Below, piece after piece: positions 32,957-44,000 of a stretch of 64,000 bases of DNA. The stretch is from Pyropia haitanensis (lineage: Eukaryota > Rhodophyta > Bangiophyceae > Bangiales > Bangiaceae): assembly GCA_008729055.1 (NCBI GenBank), contig SDUX01000004.1:6650559-6714558 (forward strand). Direction: 5' to 3'. Below the pieces are notes generated by a model. The model was given only the letters and a program-made list of their open reading frames with translations, had not been told where the DNA came from and searched no databases. Position 1 is the stretch's first letter. Each line of letters starts with the position of its first letter. The translations under genes and the position numbers were made by a program.

Positions 32957-34939
32957 GGGCGGCGCGGGCGGCACGGGCGGATGGGGTCAAGGTGGGCGTG
33001 GCGACCGCCGCGGCGGCGGTGGTCTTGCTCCGCCGGGATGGGGTGCGTTGGGGGCTGGGCGGGCGAGCGGGAGGCACGGCGAGGGGGGGGGGGGGGGAGC
33101 GGGGGGGGGCGGGCGGGATTGCTGTACCTGGTGACTGCGTACTGTTGCTGCGGCGGGGGGCGGAGGGGCGGCCACGGTCGGGTGACTGTCTGTATTTTTT
33201 TTTTTGGTTGCATCGTGTCGGGTATCCCCGGCGGGGGGGTGGCCGCCGCGGCCGGCGGCCGCCTGGCGACGCGCGCACGGGCCGGTGGGACTGACCGGCC
33301 GGTTCCGTTTGCGCGTGCCGTCCGTCCGCCTGCTCCCCCCCCCCCACGCCGTCTCCCGCTGTGCGTCGTTGACCCCAGCCGACGGTCGCGGCCGTCCTGG
33401 GCGCCCTCGCCAACGCCCTCGTCGGCGTTGCGCTCAAGAAGCTCATCAACCAGCCGCGGCCGCCCCCCCCGCCGCCGCCACCGTCGTCCACCACCGCCGC
33501 CGCGGCTGCCGCCGGGACCACCACCGCCCCCGCCACGGCTGCGGGTGTGCCCGACGCGGGCGGCGCCACGTCGGCCGGGACGGGGGAGGGGGCGGCGGCG
33601 GCGGCGGCGGCGGGGGGCGGCCGCCGCTCGACGGGCGGCATGCCCTCCTCCCACGCGCTGTCGCTGGCTTTTTTGGCGACGCTGTGTGCAACGGCGCTGC
33701 CGCCGGCCGGGGGCGGCGCGCTGCTGGTTGCCGCGGGGGGGGTCGCCGCCACGCGCGTGCGGCCGGGCGTGCACACCGCGCCGCAGGTGGCGGTGGGGTT
33801 TGGTGCGTGTGTGGGTGGCGGGAGGGGGGGGGAGGCGCTGCAGGGGGCAGCACGGGGGTGCGCGCTGGTGGGGGGGGGGCGGGTAGGTTGACGCCGGGCA
33901 GAGAGTGGGGGGGTGAGAGGGGCTGGCGCTCGTTGACCTCGCGACCGTGTGCTGACGGCTGCCAGTGTTTCCCTGGTGCTGCTGCCCCCCCCCCCCCCCC
34001 GTCCCCCGCCTCGCCCCTACCCCGTGTGCGTCTACGTGCCGTGCGTTCTTTGCCCCCGTTTCCTCTCCCGCTTCCCCCCCCTTCCCCCCACTCTTGTTTT
34101 CCACCCCCTGCAGCCGTGGGCGTTGCCAACGCGCTTGTCTGGCACGCGCTCGTGACGCCCGCGCTGGCGCCGGCGATCGCGGCGGCCGCCGCCGCTGTGG
34201 GCGGCACCACCGTGTCCGCCGCGACGCTCGTGCTGGTGCGTTGGGGCCGCCCGCCGACCGTCTGTGTCGCGACGCGCGAGCGCGGCAGCAGTCTGGGGGT
34301 GGAGTGGGCGGAGGAGCGGCGGGAGGGGGGGGGCGCACGTTGGCGGCTGGGGGCGGGGGGCGCCACGGGGGTGCCGGCGGACGCCGTCGCCGCCGACGGT
34401 GGCACCCCCCGCGCCTCGTGGGGCGCCCCGCGTGGGGTGTGTCGGCGGTCTCTGCTCGTGTGCGGCGCTGTTACTGACGCGGCTGGTGTGCTCCCGCCGC
34501 CGCTGCGCTGCGTGTTGGCTGCGCGCGTGGACGCATCGTTGGTGGCCGCGGCGGGTGGCGGCAGGCGGCCGCGGTCGTGTTTGGGCCCAAGCCGTGAGCC
34601 GCCGCCGCCGCCGGTCGCCGGCGGAGCGTTGCGGCCCTCCCCCGCACGCGGGGGGCGCGGCACCGCCGCGCGGGAGCGCGCCCCTCCCGGGCGCCCTCCC
34701 ACAGCCGGGCACGACAGGCATCCCGCCGCCCGCCCCCCCCCCCCCCACTGCCGTCTACGTTTTTTTCTCCCCCTGTCCGTTTCTTTTTGCGTGTCGCGGC
34801 GGCCCTGTCTCCGCAGTCCCCTCGACTCTGCACGGCCGGGGTCCCCCCCGCCCCGCCAGTGCTCGGTCACGCCACCGCCCGCGACGGGGCGGGCGCGCCC
34901 CCCGCCGTGGGGAGGGTGTGGGAGCGCCCCCGGCCGTAA
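32732..34939 (+). CDS. PAP2-superfamily lipid phosphatase, four-exon model
   Basis: Probable membrane phosphatase for lipid or dolichyl phosphates. Exon 2 carries all three PAP2 motifs: K(x6)RP in ALKKLINQPRP, PSSH in GGMPSSHALSLAF, and R(x5)H in TRVRPGVHTAPQV, with Q where many PAP2s have D, as in DOLPP1 and plastid LPP-epsilon/gamma relatives. Proposed exons: to 33042 (ends LLRRDG), 33379-33802, 34114-34235 (AVGVANALVWHALVTPALAP) and 34817-34939 (ends RVWERPRP). Introns of 336, 311 and 581 bases have GT..AG ends, donors GTGCGT, acceptors CCCCAG, CTGCAG and CCGCAG, and keep one frame (phases 0, 1, 0). The start is uncertain. ATG 32732 opens a transit-peptide-like frame (MAAAPPCTKPPSPTAAAA) that must shift at the C run 32867-32875; ATG 32899 is already in the exon 1 frame. 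The catalytic core is firm, exon 4 less so. Confidence 0.7.
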
Positions 34940-35270
34940 CAAAGTGGGCCATGAAAAATGGTGAACAAAGTGTGAAAAGCGTGGGGATTGGTGAGAAATT
35001 GTGGGTAAGTCGAGGTCGGATCAAGGGGGACGAGTAGTAGCCCGCCCATAGACCCGTTTGGCCGCGGTCACCGTCGACGCGTCGGCGGCGTCACCTCGGT
35101 CGCACTCCTCCTCCCCCCCCACACCCCCATCACCCCCCCCTCCCCTCCGTCCCTCGGCCCGTCTGCGCACGGCGCCACCCCGGCGGTGGGCCCCAAGCAC
35201 CCATCGCCTCTTCGTCCTTCCTTTCTGTTCCCCAATCCTCCCCACGCCGTTTCCCCCACTGGCCGCCGCC
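34940..35270. other. Short intergenic region between two plus-strand genes
   Basis: 3' flank of the PAP2 gene (AT-richer around 34950-35030), followed by a pyrimidine-rich stretch (35085-35270) before the next ATG, the usual leader composition in this window. Confidence 0.5.
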
Positions 35271-36757
35271 ATGGGCCGCCGCCGCCACTCGTCCCCCCCG
35301 GCCCCCCCCCCCGACGGCGGCGGCGACGGCGGCGGCGGCGGGGACGTCACCCCCGCGGCGGCGACCAAGTCGGACCGGCGGGAGCGCAGCCGTACCAGCC
35401 GCCGTGACCGTGACGGCAGCAGCCGCCGCGACCGTGACGGCAGCAGCCGCCGCGACCGCGATGGCAGCAGCCGCCGCGCCTCGCGGGGCGCCACCGACGG
35501 CGCCGCCGACGGCACCCCATCACGGCGGCACAGCCGCGCCGAGCGGCCCGACGCGATGGCGGCGGCGACCGCCGCCGCCGCCGCCGCCACCGCAGACGCC
35601 GCCGCCGCCGCCGACGGCGGCGGCGGCGGCGACGGCGGCGCCACCGCGGAGCGGCGCCACCGTGACACGCGCCGGCACAAGCGCCGCTCGTCACGCATCG
35701 ACGCGACCGCCGCCGCCGCTGCGGCCGCCGCGGCGGATGCGGGCGGCGCGGCCGAGGCGGCGGCCGCCGACGGGGCGGCCACCCCCCGCCGCCACCACCG
35801 CCACCGCCACCGCGAGGCGGACCCAGCGGCCGCGTCGGCGGCACGGGACGCCCGCCGCCGTGAGCGGCGGCTGTCGAGCAGCCGCAAGCGCCGCCGCGAC
35901 GTGTCCGCCGACGGCGGCGACGACGACGCGGACGCGGACGGCGGCGGCGGCGGCGGCGGCGGCGGAGGGGCGGCCGACGCGGACGCCGCCGCCGCCGTCA
36001 CCCGCGGAGGCGGCGGTGGTGACGCGGACGGCCGGCCGCACCGCCGCCACCGCCGCCGGTCGCGGTCGCGGTCGCGGTCGCGGTCGCGGTCGCGGTCGCG
36101 GTCGCGGGAGGCGGGGGGGCGGTCGAGGGAGGAACGGCGGGCGGCCAAGCGTGCCCGCCGTGACGCCGCCGCCGCGGCGGCTGCGGCCGCGGCGGTGGCG
36201 GTGGCGGCGGCGGCGGCGGCACCGCCGGGCCCGCCGCTCCCCCCCCCCAGCTGGGACCCGACCGCGTCGGCCGTCCCCCCCCACCCCGCGGGTGGTGCCG
36301 ACGCGGCGGCGGCGGCCGCCGAGGCGGACGAGGTGTGGCTGCTGGTGTGCCCCCCCGGCGTGGACGCCGCCACGTGGGTGGGCCTGCCCGTGGACCTCTG
36401 CGGCGGCGGCGGCGTCGGCGGCGGCGCCCGCTTTGCAGACGTGTCGGCCGACTGGCGGGGGGCGGCGGTGGTGACCGCCGGGGGGGGGGGGGGGGGGGGG
36501 GGTTGGTCGTGTCCCGTGTGGGGGGGGGGCGGCGCGGGCGGGGGGGGGGGCGTGTGCTCGCCGCCACGGCTGTGGGGGCGGCCGACCGACGGGGCCGGCG
36601 GTCGGCGGCGGCGGCGGAGGGGGGGGGGGGCGCGTCGATTCCCGCGGCGGTGTACCCGGCGCAGGTGGTGGGGCTGCGGCCGGCGTACGTGCCGGTGGGG
36701 GGGGGGGGGGGGGGGGCACCGTTGCCAGCGAGCAGCTTTGTGACTGCGGGGGCGTGA
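35271..36757 (+). CDS. RS-rich nuclear protein, possibly RNA polymerase I subunit RPA34-like
   Basis: ATG at 35271 (ccgccATGG). The first 300 residues are Arg/Ser/Asp-rich: three tandem 8-residue repeats (RRDRDGSS), basic clusters, Ala tracts, and an RS run coded by a perfect (GGTCGC)n repeat at about 36058-36105. A more ordered segment follows: DEVWLLVCPPGVDAATWVGL. An aromatic-hydrophobic pair before a CP..D......GLP pattern resembles the N-terminal core of RPA34/PAF49, but this is weak. After G runs at 36481-36502 the readable frame shifts to one ending SIPAAVYPAQVVGLRPAYVP and a stop at 36757. RS repeats alone would also fit a splicing-related protein. Length about 490 residues. Confidence 0.5.
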
Positions 36758-37470
36758 CGAGGGGGGGGGGGGGGACGCGGCGGACGGCGCGCGTCGAGTC
36801 CAGGTCGGATGGTTGGGGCGGCGGCGATGGGCGGGGGGTGAGCGTTGAAGGGGGGGGGGGGGGGGAGGCTAGCTCGGGGCGTGCCCGCCACGCCGTCTGT
36901 CCATAGGTGCCCCCGCCGTGACGTGGCCAACGATCGGGGCGGCGGGCGGAGCGGCGCGGCACGTGGCGTGCGCCGCGCGCTCGCCCACGGCTGGTTGCCC
37001 GTGCCGCCTGCGTCGCCGCGGCGTCGGGCGACCCGCCGCCGCCCGCCGGTGCGCGCCGCGGCCGCGAGGGGCGGGGCGGCCGGCCGGCCGGGCGGCCGGC
37101 CGGCCAGACGGGCGGCCGGGTGGGTCCGCCCAGCCGCGTCTCCCGCAACGGCCGGCGGCGGCGCGGCGCGGCTGCCGCGGGTGGGGCTGCCGGCTCCGCG
37201 CCCCGCGGGGGGGGTCCCCGCCGCCGTCGGCGGCCGCCGCGGCGCGGCTTGGATGGCGCCCCGCCGCCGACGGGCGGCGCCGCGCACCCCGAGCCCGACC
37301 CGCCGCCCGCCGCCCGTCGGCGATGCGCGCCACGGTCCGCCCACAGCCACAGGGTGGGCAAGCGGGCGTACGAACAAAAAAAAAACAAAACACAGGCAAT
37401 CGCAGCCACGGCCCCGCCGTCGCCGTCTGTACAGAAAAACCCCGCAGCCCCCCCCTCGCCGCCGCCCCCC

Positions 37471-37507
<37 letters not shown>

Positions 37508-37592
37508 GCGCCGCTCGGCGACGCGTGCCCTTGCCAACCCCCCCCCCCCCGCCCCCCCCCCCCCTGTTCCCCCCCCCCCCCCCCGGCCGGCG
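36758..37592. other. Convergent intergenic region with CAG microsatellite
   Basis: Between the RS-rich gene (+) and the zinc-finger gene (-). It begins with long G runs, is very GC-rich to about 37360, then has an A-rich patch (37376-37395) and C runs. No gene is supported. Confidence 0.45.
37472..37506. repeat. (CAG)11 microsatellite
   Basis: Eleven perfect CAG units plus CA. Outside any supported coding frame, 3' of the zinc-finger gene. Confidence 0.9.
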
Positions 37593-37752
37593 TCACGCGG
37601 CGCCCGCGCCAAAGCACACCCCACACGGCGCGACGCCACACCCCAGGCACGTTGTGCACAGGCTGCACACGACGCCCAGCCGGCCCACACACCCCGGGCA
37701 CGTGCGCATGCCCTCCCCGCCACACGCGGCGCACGCGCCGGCGGCGGCCGCC

Positions 37753-37786
<34 letters not shown>

Positions 37787-38166
37787 CGCCGACGCCGCCC
37801 AGGCCAATGCTGGGGGTCCGCCGCGGCCGGCCACGGCCGCGCCGGGGGGTCACCGCCGCCGCCGTCGCCGCCGTCGCCGCCGCCGCCGCCGCCGCCGCTG
37901 TCGCCGCCGCCGCCGCTGTCGCCGCTGTCGGCGCGCCGGCGGGCGTGCCCGCCCGCCGGCCGGGTGTCTGCGACGGCAGCGTCGGCGGCGGCGGCTGCCG
38001 CTGCCGTTGCCGCCGCGCACGGCCGTCCGTTGCGGCGCCGACGGCGGCGGCGGCGGCAGCCACCGCCGCCCTAGACAGTGGCGCGTCGGCGACGCCGCCC
38101 GCTGTTGGCAACCGCTCCACGGTCGTCGGGGCAGCCGCGGCGGCGGCAGCGGCCGCCGCGGCGGCA

Positions 38167-38205
<39 letters not shown>

Positions 38206-39596
38206 CGCCCCTCCCGCCGCGCCCGCGCCGTTGCGCCGACCGCGCGGAGGACGACGCCCGGCGGGACCCCCCCCTGGCGCACCTCCCCCAGCAGCCGGTC
38301 GTACGCGGCGGCCTCGGCAGCCTCCCCCGCCGCCGCCGCCGCCGCCGCACCGTCGGCGGCGGCGGCCGCCGCGGGCGCCGCCGCCGCCCGCCGGGCGGCG
38401 TGGCGCGCGAGCGCGGCGGCGCGGATCTTGGCAACCGTCGCGGGCGAGTGCGCGACGCCCCGCCGGGCGGCGGAGAGGGCCGAGCGGGTGCGCCGGGTGA
38501 GCGGCCGGTCGAGGCGCGCCGACGCCGCGGCGGTGGGGGCGGCGGCGGCGGTGGCGGCGGCGGCGGTGGTGGTGGTGGTGGCGGTGGCGGCGGCGGCGGT
38601 GGTGGCGGTGGCGGTGGTGGCGGTGACGGCTGGGGCGGCGGCGGTCGCCGCGACGGCAGCAGCGGCAAGGGGCAGCGGGGACGATGGCGACGGGTGGGAC
38701 GCGTGGGTGGCGGGGGAGAGGGCGGCGGCGGGGGAGGCCGAGGCAGACGGCGGCGGGTGCGCCGCGTCGGCCGCCACGTCCGCCACGTCGTCAGGGGCCG
38801 CCACCAGGGCGGGCGCCCCAGCCACCGCCGCCGTAGCCGCCGCGTCTACAGGGACCGCCGGCGGCGGCGACGGCCGCCGGCGGGCGCGGGGGGGAGGCGA
38901 CCGCAGCGCCGGCCGCGCCACCGCTGGCGCCGCGACGGCGGCAGCGACAGCGGCGGCGGCCGCCGCGGCGGGCGGCGGCCGCGTCCGCGACGTGGCCGCC
39001 GCCGCGGCGGCGGCGTGCGGCAGCGGGGGGGGGGCGCGGCGGGGGCGGGCGGCACAAACGCGCGCCACCGTGGCGCCGGCATGGTCCCAGGCGCGGAGGC
39101 ACCCGCGGGGCGGGGGCGGCAGCCAGCGGCGGGTCGTTCCCGAGCGCGTGCGCAACGGGCTGCGGGGGGAAGGTGGGGCGGGGGGGGAGCACGACCGAGA
39201 CGGGTAGAAGAGCGGGCGGGACGGGGGAGTGGAAGGGGCGCAGATGGGGCGGGAGGAACGGGGGCAGGGCGGTGGGGGGGGTGGAGGCACCGGCGTGCAC
39301 GGCCGGCAGCGGACGCCACCCGGCCGCCGCGGCGGCCACGGCGGCACCGGCCACGACCGGCGATACGGCCGGGCGGCAGCGGCAACGTCGACGCGGCCGG
39401 CAGGGCGGCGCGGTCGACACGGTGGCGCGGCGTCGCGGCGCGGGGGCCGGCCGGCGGGGGGGGGGGGGGGGGGGGGAGCGACGAGGGATGTTGGGCGGCG
39501 GTGGAACCTGCAAACGGGCCAGCCTCGTGGCGGCGGCCGCCGCGGCCGCGCGCGCGTGTGGGGCTGCCAGCGGGGGTCCCCGCCGCCGCCGCCCAT
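37593..39596 (-). CDS. Protein with C-terminal DnaJ-type zinc finger and NUMOD3-like motif
   Basis: 667-codon frame from ATG at 39596. The C-terminal 45 residues form a DnaJ-like Cys-rich domain with successive CxxCxG units: CAACGGEG, CPGCVG, CSLC, CLGCG, CGVCFGAG. About 290 residues earlier is VAHSPATVAKIRAAALARHA, resembling the HSxETxxKI.. repeats (NUMOD3-like) that precede such fingers in some plant plastid proteins. Between lies EAAAYDRLLGEVRQGGVPPG and several poly-Ala runs of more than 20 residues coded by GCC repeats. The first 150 residues are Pro/Arg-rich and may be a transit peptide or 5' leader, so the start is unsure. Likely a zinc-binding thiol or chaperone-type plastid protein; inference only. 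Confidence 0.6.
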
Positions 39597-40261
39597 TGGG
39601 CGCCGCCGCCCGCGCGCGGGGCCCCACGCGGCGTCGCGGGCGGCGGGGAGCGGCAGATGGGATCCCGGCCCGGGGCGGTCTGTGGGGGGGGGGGGGGGAG
39701 TGAGCGCAACGCTTTGCCACAGGCCCTTGCATGCGCGTGCACGGCGATGCGTGGGGGGGGGGGATCTGCTGCGCGCAGGGACGGGGGTGGGGGGGGGGGG
39801 GGGGGGCGGCCGGACGGACCAGCCGCCACCCCCCGCGGGTCGTGGAGGCTAACAGCTACAGGGGGGGGGGGGGGGGAGGGGAGGACGTGAGGCGGGCGCA
39901 CATGGCGGTGGGGGTGAGTGATGCTGCTGGTGGGTCGGCGGCGGGCGTGGACGGGGAGCCCGAGACAGACCACAGAAACAGAAAAAAGCGAAACCGAGAC
40001 GGAAGGAGAGAGCAATGTGAACAGGGGGGGGTGCGGGAAGGGGGGGGGGGGTGGTGCAGGGAGCAGGTCCAAGGCGACGAGCGTGGCCCCTCGGGTGTGA
40101 GGGGGGGGGGGTCGTCGCCGCTGCCACCACCGCCCACGCCAGCACGCCGCGCGCGTTGCATCCAGGCCGGCAGCACCGGTGCGTCGACTGGCGGCGGGGT
40201 GGCGACGCGGGGCGGCAGCGCCGCTCCCGCGCGCCCCGACTGTGGTGGCGGCCGGCGACCA

Positions 40262-40325
<64 letters not shown>

Positions 40326-41031
40326 GCCCCAGCCACCGCCGCCGCCGCCGCCGCATCAGCGCCGGGCGGTCGTGACGGGCTGCCACACCGAGGATGACCT
40401 CGACATTAGTGGGCGGCGCCCCGGCGCGGGCGGCGCGGGGGCAGCGTGGAGGGGCAGCACGTCGGCTAGCAGCGCGCCGCGCCGCGAGTGTCGCCTGTGT
40501 TGCGAGCGTGGGCGGGCGGTGGTACCGCCGGGCGGCCAGAGCAGCGGACCGGCGTGGAGAGGAGGACACGGAGGGGCGGGGTGTGCGGTCGGTCGGCCCG
40601 CCGCTGCGAGCGGCGCAGCCACTGCGGCGTTGCAGCCGCCATGGTCGCGTGGCCAGGTTTGTCGGCGTACATACGCTGACAGCGGTGACGGACGGATAGG
40701 GTGGGAGGGGATGACCGCCGCGCTCCCCGAGTCGCAGGACAAGCTGCGGCCGTGCAGGTCGGACCAGCGACGCCGGTACTCTCCTCTTCACAGGCTAAGC
40801 GGGTCAGACTGATGCGTAGCACAGCGTGTGCCAGCGAAAGAATGAGCACAAGAGCGTCAGTAAAAAAAAAAAAATACACTGCCGATGGCAGAAATGAGGC
40901 ATGCAACGTACCACCGTCGCATACCGTGCACCAAGCCCCCCCCCCTACAAACGTCATCATCTCTGTCCATCGCAAAACGACGCGCATCCATCCTGACCCC
41001 ACTCCGCGCACACCCACTAGGTAGACCTCGG
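39597..41031. other. Intergenic region with GCC repeat
   Basis: No supported gene. 39680-40120 is rich in G runs; 40263-40322 is an uninterrupted (GCC)20; 40680-41030 is less GC-rich and lies 3' of chlH, with (A)13 at 40862-40874. The long open frames across the GCC tract are products of the repeat. Confidence 0.55.
40263..40322. repeat. (GCC)20 trinucleotide repeat
   Basis: Sixty bases of perfect GCC repeat. It creates open frames of poly-Ala, poly-Pro or poly-Arg on both strands that are not genes. Confidence 0.9.
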
Positions 41032-44000
41032 CTACTCAACACCCTCAATGCGGTCCTCCACCTCCTGGTAGAGCTCGCGCAACCGGTCGAGGTTCTCCTC
41101 CGACGTCTCCCAATAGCCACGACCATTCGCCTCAAGCAGCGTCGTCACCATCGAGCGGAAAGAGTTGGGGTTGAGCTCCAGTAGCCTCTTCTGCATCTCC
41201 TCGTCCGCCATAAACGTCTCGTTGGCGTCCTCATACACCCAGTTGTCCACGTCGCCCGAGGTTGCCGACCAGCCCATCGTGTTGCGGAGGCGCTTGCTCA
41301 GCTCGCGGGCGCCCTCGTAGCCAGACGCCATCATGCCCTCGTACCACTTGGGGTTGAGCAGCTTGGTACGCGCGTCCAGCCGCACCGTCTCCGACAGCGT
41401 CCGCACCTGCGCATTGGCCGTCGTCGTGTCCGCAATAAACGCCACCGGCTTCTTGCCGTCCTCGCGGCACTGCGCGACAATCTTGGTCGGGTCCGAGTCA
41501 AAGTAGTGGCTCACGTCCGTGAGCGAGATCTCCGACGAGTCGAGGTTCTGGAACGTCACCTCCACCTTGGACAGCGACGAGCGGAACAGCTCCGGCTGGA
41601 CCTCCATCACACCCGGCTTGTCCGAGTTGAACGCAAAGCCCTTGCGAGACATGTACATATCGCGCAGCTGCTGCTCGTCCTCCCACCCGCCATTCTCCAC
41701 CGCCAAGCTCACGTTCGACGAGTACGAGCCCGATGAGTTGGAGAACACGCGCGTCGCCGCCTCCCGGACGGTCACACCGAGCTCCTCCGCCTGCTCAAGC
41801 GCGTGCTTGCGCACAAAGTTGACGTCTGGCGACTCATCGGCCTCAGCCGCCATCTTGATGCCCCGGTCCAGCAGCGCCATCTGGTTGATAAACAGGTCGC
41901 GGAAGACGCCAGAGCAGTTGACCACAACGTCCACGCGCGGACGGCCGAGCTCCTCAATGGGGATCAGCTCCAGCTTGGACACGCGGCCGAGCGCATCGGC
42001 GAGCGGTCGCACACCAACCATCCACAGCACCTGCGCCAGCGACTCGCCATACGTCTTGATGTTGTCCGTACCCCACAGGACAAGCGCAATGCTCTCGGGG
42101 TAGACGCCGTCGTTGTCCAGACGCTGGCGCTCCAGCAGCCGGTCGACCACCACCTTCGCGCTGTCCACCGCAGCAGACGTGGGAATGCTCTGGGGGTCCA
42201 GCGCGTGGATGTTCTTACCCGTCGGCAACACGTCAGGGTTGCGGACTGGGTCACCACCGGGACCTGGGATGACATACTTGCCCTCCAGCGCAGCCACCAG
42301 TGCTCCCAACTCATTGTCGGCCACCACCTGCTCGAGGCAAAACTCGAGGTACGCTACCAGCGGCTTGAGATCCGTCTCCGTCACGTCCGGGAAGCCGTTC
42401 TCCGCAAGAGCGGCACTCCACGGCGTCCGCCGACCCATCTGCGCCGCAAGGATGGCGCCCAAGTCAAACTTCTGCACCGTCTCCACGCGACCATCCTCGT
42501 TGGTCGAGTTCTTCACGAGCGCAGTAACCGCCTCGCGGCACGCCGTCGTGATTTGGAACAGCAGCTCCACGTCCGCCAGCTTACCAGCATCCGAAGCCGC
42601 ATACACATCGTCAATGTCGCGGCCGACCGACGCGGCGAGCAGCCGCGGCATGCCCACAATCGACTCCTCCGGCCGATCCAGCGCAGCAATGTTGACCAGC
42701 GTGGCCACAGCCTCAGCCGCAGTCGGCGGACGGCCAACCGTGTGGAGGCCGCACGGCAGCAGGCGGGACTCAATCTCAATGAGCTTGACGTACACCTTGC
42801 CGACAATGTTGTCGCGCTCCTCAGCATCGAGGTCCTTGGCGTCGCCGTCGGGCAGCGCCACATCGCGGTCCATATTGCAAATGCGCGCCTTGTCCACAAT
42901 CGAATTGACAATCGCCGGCCCGCGACCAGTGTCCTTCAACGTCTGGTACGACGCCACGAGCTCAGACAGCTCCTTGAGGCCCTTGTAGAGGCCAGCATTC
43001 TCAGCTGGGGGCGTCAGATACGAGATGGTCGCCGCGTACGACCGCCGCTTGGCAATCGTCGCCTCCGACGGGTTGTTCGCCGCGTAATAATAAATGTTGG
43101 GGATGGTGTGGATGAGCTTGTCGGGGAAGCAATCGCCGCTCATGCCCACCTGCTTCCCAGGCATGAACTCGAGGGAGCCGTGTGTGCCAAAGTGGAGCAC
43201 CGCGTCAGCGCCCCACACGTTCTCCAGGTAGGCATAGTACGCCGCGAAGCCGTGGTGAGGAGATGCAGACTTGGAAAACAGCAGCCGCATCGGGTCGCCC
43301 TCGTAGCCAAACGACGGCTGCACACCGACAAAGACGTTGCCAAAGTGCTTCCCATACACCAACAGGTTGGTGCCGTCCGTGTTGAGGTGGCCCGGCGGCG
43401 CACCCCAGTTCTCATGCAGCTTCTCGGAAAAGGTGCAGACCTCCTCATACTCAGACACGGGCATGCGATAGGCAACGTTAAGCTCCGGAGAGTTGATGCG
43501 GGCCTCCTTGTCGTGCACCACCTGCTCCAGCAACTCCTCCGACGTCTCGGGGATGTCGCCCACGGAGTAGCCCTCCCGGGACAGGCCCTGCAGCACCTTG
43601 TGCACAGACCCAAACACATCCAGGTACGCGGCCGTGCCGACATTGCCCTTGTCAGGGGGGAAGGAGAACACCGTAATGGCAACCTTCTTGTCCTGCACCT
43701 TCTTCCGCCGCAGGTTGGCCCACTTCAGCGCCCGCTTGGACAGCGCCACCACGCGGTCCTGCAGTGGGATGGAGCGGCCCGTCTTGCCATCGCGGCCAGC
43801 AAAAATGACCGGCTCGAGCGCACCGTCAAGCTCGGGCAGCGACACCTGCAGGGCCACCTGCACGGGGTGGAGGCCCAGCTCCGAGTCCTTCCACTCCTCC
43901 GTGGTCTGGAAGACCAGCGGCAGCGCGCACAGGTACGGCCGGTCCAGGCGGGAGAGCGCCTCAATGGCCTTGGGGTGATCTTGCCGCGCGGGACCGCCGA

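Noticed and set aside
36918..39890. 990-codon plus-strand frame rich in Arg/Gly
   Set aside because: It spans the RS-gene 3' flank and the antisense of the zinc-finger gene; openness is due to GC-rich repeats, and the minus-strand frame carries the recognisable Cys motif.
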